Assembly: GCF_002432125.1 (NCBI RefSeq)
Contig: NZ_DJFS01000070.1
Location: 101,664 to 165,663, forward strand
Reading direction: 5' to 3'
DNA length: 64,000 nt
From: Brevundimonas sp. UBA5866
Lineage (GTDB): Bacteria; Pseudomonadota; Alphaproteobacteria; Caulobacterales; Caulobacteraceae
The stretch's first letter is position 1. Each line of letters starts with the position of its first letter. Position numbers and translations under genes: made by a program. A model generated the notes under the pieces. It ran no database searches. It was not told the origin of the DNA and worked only from the letters and a program-made list of their open reading frames with translations. Positions 27,317 through 35,816 of this stretch are shown here, piece by piece.

Positions 27317-27913
27317 TCAGATCGTCAGTTCTGTTTCGTGACGCAGACGGGCACCCTCGCGGAAAAGTTCGGCGAGCGTAAAGGTGATGACGATAGCGAG
27401 CGCGGGGGTGATCAGCTCACCGTAACCCGGAGCCTCCACGGCACCCAGGGCCAGCTTGTTGGCGACCAGCATGCGTGAGCCCCAGCCGCAGAGCGTGACA
27501 AAGGCCAGGACCGAACCCAGCAGTCGCAGTCTCACGATATTGGCGGGCTGGAAGGGATCTCCGATGAGAACCGTCCGGAAAATCTGTCTCAGGGCACGAA
27601 GGATGACGACCAAACCGGAAAGATAGATCGGCACCATGCCCATCACGAACAGCACAAGGCTGCGGGTCAGAGGCATCTGCCTCGTCGCGCCACCGTCACC
27701 GACGGAAATGCTGAACTTGTCGAGGGGAATGAAAATCGCAATCACGAAGACGATCACGAAAACCAGCGTCAAAGCGACCGAGATCGCAAAGGCGATATCA
27801 ATCAGCAGCTTCAATGCTCGGGCCGGCAGTGTCCAGCCGGTTTGCCCGTCCAGCGAACGGGCAGGTGTACGTTTGCGGGAGAAGAAGCTTCGGAAGGAAG
27901 TTTGCAGTCCCAT
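27317..27913 (-). CDS. DUF2975 membrane protein
   Basis: A 198-residue inner-membrane protein with four predicted membrane helices (about residues 35-62, 83-108, 128-150 and 165-185). The family signature is GDPFQPANIVRLRLLG at about 118-133, and the ending is FREGARLRHETELTI. DUF2975 genes are typically paired with a YozG-like HTH regulator, as here, with 26 bases between them. The function is unknown; a membrane sensor or stress-linked role is speculative. It starts at ATG 27913. A short hydrophobic ORF precedes it on the same strand. Confidence 0.8.
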   Translation of the reverse strand: MGLQTSFRSFFSRKRTPARSLDGQTGWTLPARALKLLIDIAFAISVALTLVFVIVFVIAIFIPLDKFSISVGDGGATRQMPLTRSLVLFVMGMVPIYLSGLVVILRALRQIFRTVLIGDPFQPANIVRLRLLGSVLAFVTLCGWGSRMLVANKLALGAVEAPGYGELITPALAIVITFTLAELFREGARLRHETELTI

Positions 27914-28025
27914 AAGGCGTTGATCCGCTGTGATCGGAGAAAGGAGCTGCGCCCCGGGTAATCACTCGAAGGACGCAGCTATTCTTTTCGCGATCTTTGG
28001 CACGTCCGTCAAAGCTCTGCTGCTA

Positions 28026-28142
28026 TTACAGAGCTTGGATGATGCTGGACAGGGCTGCGACCGGCAGGGCAGCAATCAGGATCGTGTTGACGAAGATGTG
28101 GCCGATTTTGTCCATCATCAGGGAAGCTTTCATCGTTTGCAT
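28026..28142 (-). CDS. Small hydrophobic protein, 38 residues
   Basis: A short frame with an ATG start at 28142 and a TAA at 28026-28028. On the minus strand GGAGAG lies 6-7 bases before the ATG, a strong ribosome site. The product begins MQTMKASLMMDKIGHIF, then has a hydrophobic run VNTILIAALPVAALSSII and ends QAL, consistent with one membrane helix. It lies 112 bases upstream of the DUF2975 gene in the same direction and could be part of that unit. I recognise no family. The signal and hydrophobic composition favour a real small membrane protein; a toxin-like or regulatory peptide are alternatives. Confidence 0.5.
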   Translation of the reverse strand: MQTMKASLMMDKIGHIFVNTILIAALPVAALSSIIQAL

Positions 28143-28284
28143 AACAGTCTCTCCAAAAGGCACAGGATTGTGCGTATGTTCTGTCGCGGGGTTTAAGCAT
28201 GCCGTCTTGGCCTTGCTTGAGAACGTTGCGACCCGTCGTCCTTGAAAATGAACATAGTGAGACCGGCTTTCGAAAGCACGTTAC

Positions 28285-28301
28285 ATATCGTTTAACGATA
28301 T
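28285..28301. promoter_or_regulatory. Inverted repeat ATATCG-N5-CGATAT
   Basis: Perfect 6-base arms in the divergent gap between the 38-residue ORF (leftward) and rdgB (rightward). It is AT-rich in a GC-rich genome. It is a candidate promoter/operator, possibly for the nearby small HTH regulator. Confidence 0.4.
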
Positions 28302-28341
28302 TAAACTTTCGCAAGGTTCCAAATCGGCCTAGGATGGCATC

Positions 28342-28944
28342 ATGAAACTTCGTCTTATCAAGGGGATGCGGCTGGTCGCTGCGACCCACAATCCTGGCAA
28401 GGCTCGCGAGATCGCAGCCCTGCTCGACGGAAATTACGAGATTGTCACAGCAGGCGAGCTGAATTTGCCCGAACCAGATGAGACGGAGAGCACATTTGTC
28501 GGCAATGCCATGCTGAAGGCACGACATGCTGCTGCCCTATCCGGTGAGGTCTGTCTGGCCGATGACTCGGGGTTGTCCATTGCGGCTCTCGACGGCGCGC
28601 CGGGCATTTTTTCCGCACGATGGGCCGGACCGACGAAGGATTTTGGCCTGGCCATGCAGAAGGTCGAGGAGCGGCTGGACGAGACTGGGTCCAAGGACCG
28701 CTCGGCGTGGTTCACCTCTGCCCTGGCTGTGGCGTGGCCGGACGGGACCTGTGTGGTGGTCGAGGGGCGCGTTGACGGTGAGGTCGTATGGCCACCGCGC
28801 GGAGACCGTGGCTTTGGCTACGACCCCATTTTCCAACCCGCCGGACATGAGCTGACATTCGGGGAAATGGAACCTGCGGCCAAGGACGCCATGAGCCACC
28901 GCGCCCTGGCCTTTGATCGTCTCAAGGCTGTTCTGATTGATTGA
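28342..28944 (+). CDS. rdgB: XTP/dITP diphosphatase (RdgB/HAM1)
   Basis: A 200-residue house-cleaning pyrophosphatase that hydrolyses ITP, dITP and XTP to the monophosphates. The family motifs are intact: ATHNPGKAREI (about residues 14-24), ADDSGLSIAALDGAPGIFSARW (about 73-94), and the C-terminal GYDPIF and SHRALAF. ATG 28342 is called; MRLVAATHN, eight codons later, is a possible alternative. It overlaps the hemW start by 8 bases. Confidence 0.94.
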   Translation: MKLRLIKGMRLVAATHNPGKAREIAALLDGNYEIVTAGELNLPEPDETESTFVGNAMLKARHAAALSGEVCLADDSGLSIAALDGAPGIFSARWAGPTKDFGLAMQKVEERLDETGSKDRSAWFTSALAVAWPDGTCVVVEGRVDGEVVWPPRGDRGFGYDPIFQPAGHELTFGEMEPAAKDAMSHRALAFDRLKAVLID

Positions 28945-30100
28945 ACCGGTTCCGGATACGGATGGGCAGGTCGCCCTCTATGTCCACTGGCCCTACTGCG
29001 CGCGGATATGCCCGTACTGCGATTTCAACGTGGTGCGCGACCGTGGCCGCGTGGAGGAGCAGGACGCCCTGGTTGAGGCCATCATCGCCGACCTGAGGGC
29101 GCAGTCAGTCCTGTTGGGGCCGCGCCGACTGGCTTCGGTCTTCTTCGGTGGCGGAACGCCCTCCCTGATGAAGCCATCGGCTGTCGCGCGGGTGCTGGAG
29201 GAGGCGCAGGCCCTTTTTCCCGTGAACGATCCGATCGAAGTCTCTCTGGAGGCCAATCCGACGGATGCTGAAGCCGACCGCTATCGGGCACTGGCCGATG
29301 CGGGTGTGACGCGGCTGTCGATGGGGATACAGTCTTTCGACGATACCGCGTTGAGGTTTCTGGGCCGCGACCATAGCGCCCGCTCGGCCCGTCGGGCGGC
29401 AGAGATCGCGGTGCGGACCATTCCGCGCCTGTCGATAGATTTGATCTACGCCCGTCCCGATCAAACCGTGTCGGACTGGCGTCACGAGCTACAGACGGCT
29501 TTTGATTTGGGGTTTGAACATATCTCGCCCTATCAACTGACGATCGAACCGACCACCGCCTTTGGCCGGGCCTTTGCCCGCGGGCAACTGGTCCCTCCGG
29601 ACGACGAGCATGCGGCGGCTCTCTATGAGGAGACGCAGAGCCTGCTCGAAAAGGCCGGGTTCGAGGCCTATGAGGTTTCCAACCACGCCAATGCAGTGTC
29701 GGCCCGTTCCAGCCACAACCTGCACGTCTGGCGCGGAGGGGACTATATCGGCGTCGGACCGGGGGCACACGGACGTCTGACCACATCCACAGGCCGCACG
29801 GCCACCGTTGCCCATAGGCGGATCGCGGACTACCTTGCCGGTGTGGCGCGGCATGACCCCTGGCAGGAGATGGAAGTGCTGTCGCCTGCGGATGCCGATG
29901 AGGAGCGTGTGCTTCTGGGCCTACGGACGGTTGAGGGCGTGCCCATGACCGTACTGGCGCGTCTGGGGCTGGACGGCAGCGGCGGACCGGTGGCCGACCT
30001 GATCGGGGACGGCTTTCTGGAGAACGTTTCGGGCCGGATACGGGCCACCCCGCGTGGACGTCCGGTTTTGGACAGTGTGCTGAAGCACCTGCTGACCTAG
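28937..30100 (+). CDS. hemW: Radical SAM haem chaperone HemW
   Basis: A 387-residue protein formerly called a coproporphyrinogen III oxidase homologue, now regarded as a haem-delivery chaperone. The radical-SAM motif CARICPYCDFN (CxxxCxxC) is at about residues 20-30. GGGTPSLM and LSMGIQSFDD follow. The HemW C-terminal domain contains HNLHVWRGGDYIGVGPGAHG. It starts at TTG 28937, inside the end of rdgB, so the two genes are coupled. It converges on the metallophosphoesterase. Confidence 0.92.
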   Translation: MIEPVPDTDGQVALYVHWPYCARICPYCDFNVVRDRGRVEEQDALVEAIIADLRAQSVLLGPRRLASVFFGGGTPSLMKPSAVARVLEEAQALFPVNDPIEVSLEANPTDAEADRYRALADAGVTRLSMGIQSFDDTALRFLGRDHSARSARRAAEIAVRTIPRLSIDLIYARPDQTVSDWRHELQTAFDLGFEHISPYQLTIEPTTAFGRAFARGQLVPPDDEHAAALYEETQSLLEKAGFEAYEVSNHANAVSARSSHNLHVWRGGDYIGVGPGAHGRLTTSTGRTATVAHRRIADYLAGVARHDPWQEMEVLSPADADEERVLLGLRTVEGVPMTVLARLGLDGSGGPVADLIGDGFLENVSGRIRATPRGRPVLDSVLKHLLT

Positions 30101-30101
30101 G

Positions 30102-30962
30102 CTACATGCCCAGTGTATCCGCCTCGAGGGCGCCGGGGGCGTCGGGATCCGGCGCGGTCTCGTTGTGGCGTGTGTCTTGACGGCGTTTCAGCGTCCATCG
30201 CTCGCCATCGACAAAACCCAGTCCGTCCCATGTCACCACGGTGATGGTGATGCTGTGGGCATCCCATTCGATGCGGTTGAAGCTGGGGGGATAGCTGTCG
30301 CGTTCTCTCAGAGACAGGGTGCCACAGCCCACGGCGTAACAGGGCTTGCCCGACATATCGATGGGCAGGGCAAAGGGCACATGGACGTGGCCCGTGGTGA
30401 TCAGATCCACACCGGCCTCGGCAAAGATGCGGGCGGCGCGGTCGCCTCTTTTGACCTCTCCGGTCATCGGGGCGTCGATCATCTCGATAAGAGGATGGTG
30501 ACAGGACAGGATACGCAGGGTGTCGGGCGGGGTCTGCCGCAAGGCTTCGGCTGCCCTGCGGGTCTGATCCAGATCGATCACCCCCTTCGACCAGTTCAGC
30601 CGTGCCTGCCAGCCACGTGCCGTTGTCACCCCGCGCACCATCAAGCCCGGCGCGGTAAACTCGTGATCATGGGCCGGATGTCCGGTTGCGGTCTCGAAGG
30701 CTTTCCACGGCCAGAACAATCGCGCGAACACATCCCAATAGGGAACATCGTGATTGCCGACGCTGACGAAGACAGGCTCGGGCAGGGCCTTGATCCATTC
30801 GGCAGCGGCCTCGAACTCCGAGCGTTTGCCTGACTGGGTGATGTCACCGGTGATGAGGTTCAGATCGGCCTGATAGGCATGGGCATAGGCCATAGCCTCA
30901 TCGACTGCCGCCTTGTGCTCGACGCCGAAATGGATGTCCGAGAATTGCAGTATGACGCCCAT
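30102..30962 (-). CDS. Calcineurin-like metallophosphoesterase
   Basis: A 286-residue cytoplasmic phosphoesterase with the full metal-binding motif set: SDIHFG (D and H), TGDITQSG, GNHD, SCHHPL and TGHVHVPF. The closest functional types are cAMP or nucleotide phosphodiesterases of the CpdA class, but the substrate is not defined by sequence. ATG 30962 is chosen over the TTG one codon earlier. The ATG overlaps the preceding gene's TGA by one base, indicating coupling with the lipid kinase. Confidence 0.88.
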   Translation of the reverse strand: MGVILQFSDIHFGVEHKAAVDEAMAYAHAYQADLNLITGDITQSGKRSEFEAAAEWIKALPEPVFVSVGNHDVPYWDVFARLFWPWKAFETATGHPAHDHEFTAPGLMVRGVTTARGWQARLNWSKGVIDLDQTRRAAEALRQTPPDTLRILSCHHPLIEMIDAPMTGEVKRGDRAARIFAEAGVDLITTGHVHVPFALPIDMSGKPCYAVGCGTLSLRERDSYPPSFNRIEWDAHSITITVVTWDGLGFVDGERWTLKRRQDTRHNETAPDPDAPGALEADTLGM

Positions 30963-31924
30963 CAACCGGCATCTTCCACGGCTTGGGGTGACAGAGCCAG
31001 GGCTGTGAAAGCATGGGGCACGAAGCGGACTTCGGCTTCCTTGCCGACCGGCACGGTCTCACCGTCAATGACGGCAGGAATGCGTGAACGCCCCCACAGT
31101 TTGACCTTGCGGGTGCGGCGGGTATCCACGGCCTCGTCATCGCGCCAGTCATTGAACAGGGCGTTGGCAGCCAGTCGCAAGGCCTGGCCTGTGTCGGCGG
31201 TTTTCATCGCCGCGGCTTCCAGTCCGGGATCGGACTCATTGAAGGCCTTGGAGATCAAAGGGGTGATCAGAACCAGGGCTTCGGCCTTTTCTTCTGTCTT
31301 GCCATCCAGGCTGAAACGGATGCGGCCCGAGAAGGCCCGGCGGAAGGCCAGCCTGGCCTTGGACCACGCTTCGCCCAGCTTGCCGGAACGAATGGCTTCG
31401 CGTGCAGGCGCCCACAGTGCAGGAGCGCCCATGATGGCTGCACAGTAGAAATATTCCTCGCCGATGGCACCGCCTGCGACCTTGCGCGGCTCGCCTTGCT
31501 CCAGTGTACGCCGGAGGGCTTTTTTCCAGTCGCCCGTGCCGTAAAGGGCCTTGGGCAACATATTCATGGTGCCGCCCGGAAGGGTTGCGACCAGAACATC
31601 CTTCTGACCGGCCAGGGTGGCGACCGAGCGGGCAGTGCCATCACCGGCCAGTACAAAAAGCGCATCGGGTCGCTCGGAGATTGCCTCATCGATGGTGTCG
31701 GCAAATCCATCACCCTCAAGAATGCGGACGTCGGCGTCCACATCGTACTCGGACAGGATGGCTTTTGCCTCGTCCCCGGCGCGATTGCCCACACCGCCCG
31801 ACATCGGGTTGATCAGCATGATGATCTTGCCAAGGGTGACCGCCGGGGTCAGCGTCGTTGTGAATCCGCTCCCGGAACCGGATGTCTGGTCTTTGGGGAG
31901 CTCTGGGTGTTCAACATTGGGCAT
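30962..31924 (-). CDS. Diacylglycerol kinase-like lipid kinase
   Basis: A 320-residue protein of the DAGK/YegS/BmrU class. The catalytic domain begins at about residue 33 with IIMLINPMSGG. The nucleotide-binding motif VLAGDGTARSVA and the family LPGGTMNMLP follow. It phosphorylates a lipid or lipid-like alcohol at the membrane face. The N-terminal 30 residues are low-complexity and not conserved-looking, so a start closer to the domain is possible. It is coupled with the downstream metallophosphoesterase (1-base overlap), suggesting a joint role in phosphorylated-lipid turnover. Confidence 0.82.
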   Translation of the reverse strand: MPNVEHPELPKDQTSGSGSGFTTTLTPAVTLGKIIMLINPMSGGVGNRAGDEAKAILSEYDVDADVRILEGDGFADTIDEAISERPDALFVLAGDGTARSVATLAGQKDVLVATLPGGTMNMLPKALYGTGDWKKALRRTLEQGEPRKVAGGAIGEEYFYCAAIMGAPALWAPAREAIRSGKLGEAWSKARLAFRRAFSGRIRFSLDGKTEEKAEALVLITPLISKAFNESDPGLEAAAMKTADTGQALRLAANALFNDWRDDEAVDTRRTRKVKLWGRSRIPAVIDGETVPVGKEAEVRFVPHAFTALALSPQAVEDAG

Positions 31925-32059
31925 CCGCAGCGAACGTTCAGCATCTGTCTAGGTTCCGGATGATAGCGGGGCTGTAATGCAGCATCGGCCGGAACCGGGA
32001 GCCGCCCGGATCGTTGGTGTCTAATCGGGGCTGCAACAAGACTGCGAGAGGATTTTACC

Positions 32060-32422
32060 ATGAACAAGGCAATCATCGCTTTGGCCGGTGCCGGCCTTCT
32101 GGTCACCGCCTGCGCCAGCGACCCCTATTACGGTGGTGGCGGCGGTATCAACACCAACAGCCAGGCTGTCCGTCAGGGTGCCACCGGTGCTGCTCTGGGT
32201 GCCGTGGCAGGTGCGATCATCGGCAATAATGTCGGCGATGGCAACGCCGGTCGCGGTGCCGCGTTGGGTGCCGTTCTGGGTGGCGCTGCGGGCGCAGTAC
32301 GCGGTTCGGCTCAGGACCGTAACAACCAGCAGCGTTACCGCGACAGCCAAGGCCGTTACTACTACTGCTACGATGGCCGTGAGCAGGAGTGCTATTGGGA
32401 GAACGGCCAGCGCCGTTACTGA
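32060..32422 (+). CDS. Glycine-zipper lipoprotein
   Basis: A 120-residue outer-envelope lipoprotein. The lipobox LVTAC ends the signal peptide at C18. A glycine-zipper region follows (residues about 40-82, GATGAALGAVAGAIIG and GRGAALGAVLGGAAGAV), and then a Tyr/Arg/Gln-rich tail with two cysteines. This is the 17-kDa-antigen/YMGG-like class of membrane-associating proteins. AGAGGA at 32046-32051 precedes ATG 32060. A terminator follows. It is similar in design to the protein at 37872-38297. Confidence 0.82.
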   Translation: MNKAIIALAGAGLLVTACASDPYYGGGGGINTNSQAVRQGATGAALGAVAGAIIGNNVGDGNAGRGAALGAVLGGAAGAVRGSAQDRNNQQRYRDSQGRYYYCYDGREQECYWENGQRRY

Positions 32423-32463
32423 TGCACCGCTGAAGCATTGGACCCTTTGACGGGGTCTGCTGG

Positions 32464-32495
32464 AAAAAGCGGTCTCGGCTTGAGGCCGCTTTTTT
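32464..32495 (+). terminator. Intrinsic terminator of the glycine-zipper lipoprotein gene
   Basis: AAAAAGCGGTCTC (32464-32476), a GGCTT loop and GAGGCCGCTTTTT (32482-32494) form a stem with one G-U pair and a T-run. Confidence 0.85.
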
Positions 32496-32537
32496 CATGC
32501 TCGCTAAATATCAACTGGGTTCGAAGGAGGTTGGGGC

Positions 32538-33011
32538 ATGACCTGTTCGCGTGAGATGAAACTAGTAGCGGTTCTGGCGACGGTTGTTGCCGGTGGTGCG
32601 GTGCTGTCGGCCTGCTCGACCGGAAGCAGCGGCTATGCCACGCGCGATGCGCTTGTCGCGCCGGTGAATTGCACGGACCGTTCGTTCGAGATCTATTTCG
32701 ACGAGGGACAGGCGCGTCTGGCACCGTCTGCCCTGACACTGCTGCAGATGACCGGACAGCAACTGTCCGGTTGCGACATCCGCAAGGTCTCGGTGGTGGG
32801 CCTGTCCGATGCTTCCGGCGGCAGCAATGTCAATCAATCCCTGTCCGAGCGCCGCGCGCAGGCCGTGCGTGATGCGCTGGCTGCACAGGGATGGCCGGCC
32901 CCCGTGTTCGAAGTCTCGGCCGTGGGCGCTCAAGGTGCCCGTGAAGGCCAGATCAACGAGCCGCTTCGCCGTCGCACCGAGGTGCGGGCCGAGGCCGCGC
33001 CGCGCCGATAG
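32538..33011 (+). CDS. OmpA-family lipoprotein
   Basis: A 157-residue lipoprotein. The lipobox LSAC gives C26 as the mature first residue. A compact OmpA-like peptidoglycan-binding domain follows (about 48-150), with FEIYFDEGQARL, VVGLSDASGG, SLSERRAQAVRDAL and NEPLRRRTEV in the expected order. It probably tethers the outer membrane to the cell wall. AAGGAGG at 32523-32529 precedes ATG 32538. It stands alone before dsbD. Confidence 0.85.
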   Translation: MTCSREMKLVAVLATVVAGGAVLSACSTGSSGYATRDALVAPVNCTDRSFEIYFDEGQARLAPSALTLLQMTGQQLSGCDIRKVSVVGLSDASGGSNVNQSLSERRAQAVRDALAAQGWPAPVFEVSAVGAQGAREGQINEPLRRRTEVRAEAAPRR

Positions 33012-33101
33012 GCCAAAGCCACGCGATAGGACACCGTGTCGACTGTTCTCGTCGAATTAGGGTCGCTAAGGCGATCCTGATCGGCGTAAACGGGATCGAC
33101 C

Positions 33102-35243
33102 ATGACCTCGCCTCTGAGACTTTTACTGATCGTCTGGATTGCGGCCCTGAGCTTTTATGCGCAGGCGACGGCGGCTGCTCCGGCCAAGGGCGTGCAACGT
33201 CATCCGCATATCGAAGCGGAACTGGTGCCGATGAGCCGGTGGATCACGCCCGGCTCTACGGCCATTGTGGCGATCCGACAGAAAATCGCGCCCGGTTGGC
33301 ACACCTATTGGCGTAACCCCGGAGATTCCGGCGGGCCGACCGAGGCGGTCTGGTCCCTTCCGGACGGTTTCAAGGCCGACGGCTTTGTCTGGCCCCGACC
33401 CGAGCGCAAGGCCCTGATGGGGCTGATGAGCTATGTCTATAGCGGTCAGGTCTATCTTCCCGTGGCCATAGAAGTGCCCGCCGGTCTGAAAGCGGGATCC
33501 ATCCAACCTATTTCTGCCGAAGTGCTTTTCCTCGTCTGTAGCGACGAGATGTGCATTCCGGTGGAGATGACGCTGGCGGCGGATCTTGAGGTTGGAGCGG
33601 GGGCGGCCCCTCTTGATCCTGTTCACGGCGCATCCATCGAAGCGGTGGTGACAGGAGCGCCCCGTGCCGCAGCGATCGAGGCCCGTGCCGCGCTGGTCGA
33701 TGGCCGGGTGGTCATCAGCGCGGCGGGCGGTCCGCTGTCGAACCTTTCGCCGCGACAGGCCTATTTCTTTCCCTATGATCAAAGCGTCCTGGATCATGCG
33801 GCGGCCCAGAAAGCCGAGCTGGGGCCGCAAGGACTGACGTTCAGCGTTGTGCCGGGACGGGCGACCAAGGCCGGTTTGTCCGAACGGGTCAGTGGAATAA
33901 TCGCGACCGATGTGGGGGCGTGGGAAGTTACCGCGACGGCGGGACAACCGATTGCCGGCACGACCGGCAAGGGTTTGCTGTCGACAGAGGTTTCTGTAAG
34001 CGACGTATCCGGGACGGGCTTTCTAAAGGCTGCCCTGTTCGCCTTTCTTGGCGGATTGATCCTCAACCTTATGCCCTGCGTCTTTCCGGTGCTGGCCATG
34101 AAGGCGGCGGCCCTCACGCGTTCCGCCCACGATCCGGAAGGGTTGCGCAAGGACGGTATGGCCTTCGCGGCGGGTGTGCTGCTGACTTTTGCGGTTCTGG
34201 CTGGAATCCTGATCGGCCTGCGCGCCCTTGGTCAGGGCATCGGCTGGGGGTTCCAGTTGCAATCGCCTGCGGTTGTTGCGGCGCTGGCCCTTTTGATGCT
34301 TGCGGTGGCGATGAACCTCTCGGGCGTCTTCCATTTTGGAGGAAGACTGCAGCAGCTGGGCCAGATGGGCGGTCAACCTTCGGGCGTGGCAGGAGCCTTT
34401 TTGACGGGGGTTCTGGCGGTCGTGGTGGCGGCACCGTGTACGGCACCCTTTATGGCGGTGGCGATCGGTGCGGCGCTCCTGCTGGATTGGCCGATGGCCT
34501 TGGGCATTTTCCTGATGCTGGGTGCGGGGCTGGCGCTACCCTATGTCTTGATCAGCTTCAGTCCGCGACTGCTGCGCGGCTTGCCCAGGCCCGGCCGGTG
34601 GATGGAGCGTCTTCGGAATCTGCTGGCACTACCCATGTATGGCACGGCACTATGGCTGGGCTGGGTTTTCGCGCGTCAAACCGGAAATGCCCTGCTCTGG
34701 CTGGGCGTGTCTGCGGCTCTTCTGGCGTTGGGTCTCTGGCTGTATGGCCGCGTGCAGGGCGGTGATGCGCGGCGTGGTTCGAGGCCTGGTTTTGGGCTTG
34801 GTTTGGGGCTTGTGGCCGTGGCCTTTGCGGGGGCGGCCATGATCGCGATGCGGACGCCAGTGCTGGCGCAAGGATCAGGGACACACTCGGCCCTGCCCTC
34901 ACAGCCCTGGTCCCCTCAGGCCGTTTCGCAAGCCTTGGCTGAAGGGCGGCCGGTGGTGGTGAACTTCACCGCCGACTGGTGCGTGACCTGCAAGATCAAC
35001 GAGCGGACAGCCCTGTCTTCGGACACGACGACCAGGGCCTTTGAAGAGGCGGGTGTGGTCTATCTGGTCGGGGACTGGACGCGGTCCGACCCGGCCATCA
35101 CGGCGGAGCTGCAACGGCATGGCCGCTCCGGTGTGCCGCTTTATCTGGTTTACAGAGCGGGTCGTTCCGAACCGGAAATCCTGCCCCAGATTCTGACGGA
35201 GGGCGTGGTCATAAAGGCCGTCAAACAGGCCTCGCGCCCCTAA
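33102..35243 (+). CDS. dsbD: Thiol:disulfide interchange protein DsbD/ScsB type
   Basis: A 713-residue protein that moves reducing power from cytoplasmic thioredoxin to the periplasm. A signal peptide ends near residue 26. The N-terminal periplasmic domain has a redox pair in LVCSDEMCIP (about 145-154). Eight or so membrane helices (about 305-590) carry the intramembrane cysteines in NLMPCVFPVLAMK and VVAAPCTAPF. The C-terminal thioredoxin-like domain (about 605-710) has ADWCVTCKINE. Electron supply for cytochrome c maturation (ccmAB are at 25138-26420) and other periplasmic thiol proteins is the likely use. Confidence 0.92.
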   Translation: MTSPLRLLLIVWIAALSFYAQATAAAPAKGVQRHPHIEAELVPMSRWITPGSTAIVAIRQKIAPGWHTYWRNPGDSGGPTEAVWSLPDGFKADGFVWPRPERKALMGLMSYVYSGQVYLPVAIEVPAGLKAGSIQPISAEVLFLVCSDEMCIPVEMTLAADLEVGAGAAPLDPVHGASIEAVVTGAPRAAAIEARAALVDGRVVISAAGGPLSNLSPRQAYFFPYDQSVLDHAAAQKAELGPQGLTFSVVPGRATKAGLSERVSGIIATDVGAWEVTATAGQPIAGTTGKGLLSTEVSVSDVSGTGFLKAALFAFLGGLILNLMPCVFPVLAMKAAALTRSAHDPEGLRKDGMAFAAGVLLTFAVLAGILIGLRALGQGIGWGFQLQSPAVVAALALLMLAVAMNLSGVFHFGGRLQQLGQMGGQPSGVAGAFLTGVLAVVVAAPCTAPFMAVAIGAALLLDWPMALGIFLMLGAGLALPYVLISFSPRLLRGLPRPGRWMERLRNLLALPMYGTALWLGWVFARQTGNALLWLGVSAALLALGLWLYGRVQGGDARRGSRPGFGLGLGLVAVAFAGAAMIAMRTPVLAQGSGTHSALPSQPWSPQAVSQALAEGRPVVVNFTADWCVTCKINERTALSSDTTTRAFEEAGVVYLVGDWTRSDPAITAELQRHGRSGVPLYLVYRAGRSEPEILPQILTEGVVIKAVKQASRP

Positions 35244-35707
35244 TCGGTATGGGGAGGCGCCAGTATCACCTCCACATTGTCATTCAGTAGATAGGCGATC
35301 TCGTCGGCGGCTTGTCGCCTCTCGTCACCGTTGCGGGCCGCTTCGATCAGATCGAGTTTTTTGGGAATGTCTTCGGATATACCGCGCAGGATGCAGGTCA
35401 GGTCGCCGTCTGTACCACGCGCCTTCATCGTATGGTGGGCGTCCATATTGGCCTGCGCCAACCGTAACGCCCGTGTCTTGAAGACCAGGTAAGGTTGGGT
35501 CTGAACAAACAGATCCGCGGTGATCTCACTGGATGACAGCCATGAGCGTGCCATATCGCGCAAGGCTCCGGCTTCGAGGATTATGTCCCTGAAACCGGCT
35601 TCGTCGGATAATGGCGTTGATGAAACCGTCGCGGGTGCGGCTACGTTTGCTGCGGCGTCCTGTGGTGCAAATAGCAGCGCTGCTGCAAGTACAATGTTGC
35701 AACTCAT
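35240..35707 (-). CDS. Exported hypothetical protein
   Basis: A 155-residue protein with an N-terminal signal-like segment (MSCNIVLAAALLFAPQDAAA). The mature part is helix-rich with a single cysteine (in LTCILRG) and an acidic C-terminus. No family is recognised. The frame extends to GTG 35719, but TTGGAG on the minus strand abuts that GTG and is better placed for ATG 35707. The stop overlaps the end of convergent dsbD by 4 bases. Confidence 0.6.
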   Translation of the reverse strand: MSCNIVLAAALLFAPQDAAANVAAPATVSSTPLSDEAGFRDIILEAGALRDMARSWLSSSEITADLFVQTQPYLVFKTRALRLAQANMDAHHTMKARGTDGDLTCILRGISEDIPKKLDLIEAARNGDERRQAADEIAYLLNDNVEVILAPPHTD

Positions 35708-35816
35708 GGTATTTTCCACTCCAACCCGTTTATGGACGGGTTAGAGTCCCCCTTTGCGACCGTTTCCCTGAAAGTCGCATTCTTAAAGTAACGCCGGTAA
35801 ACGAGGGCTGAAACTG

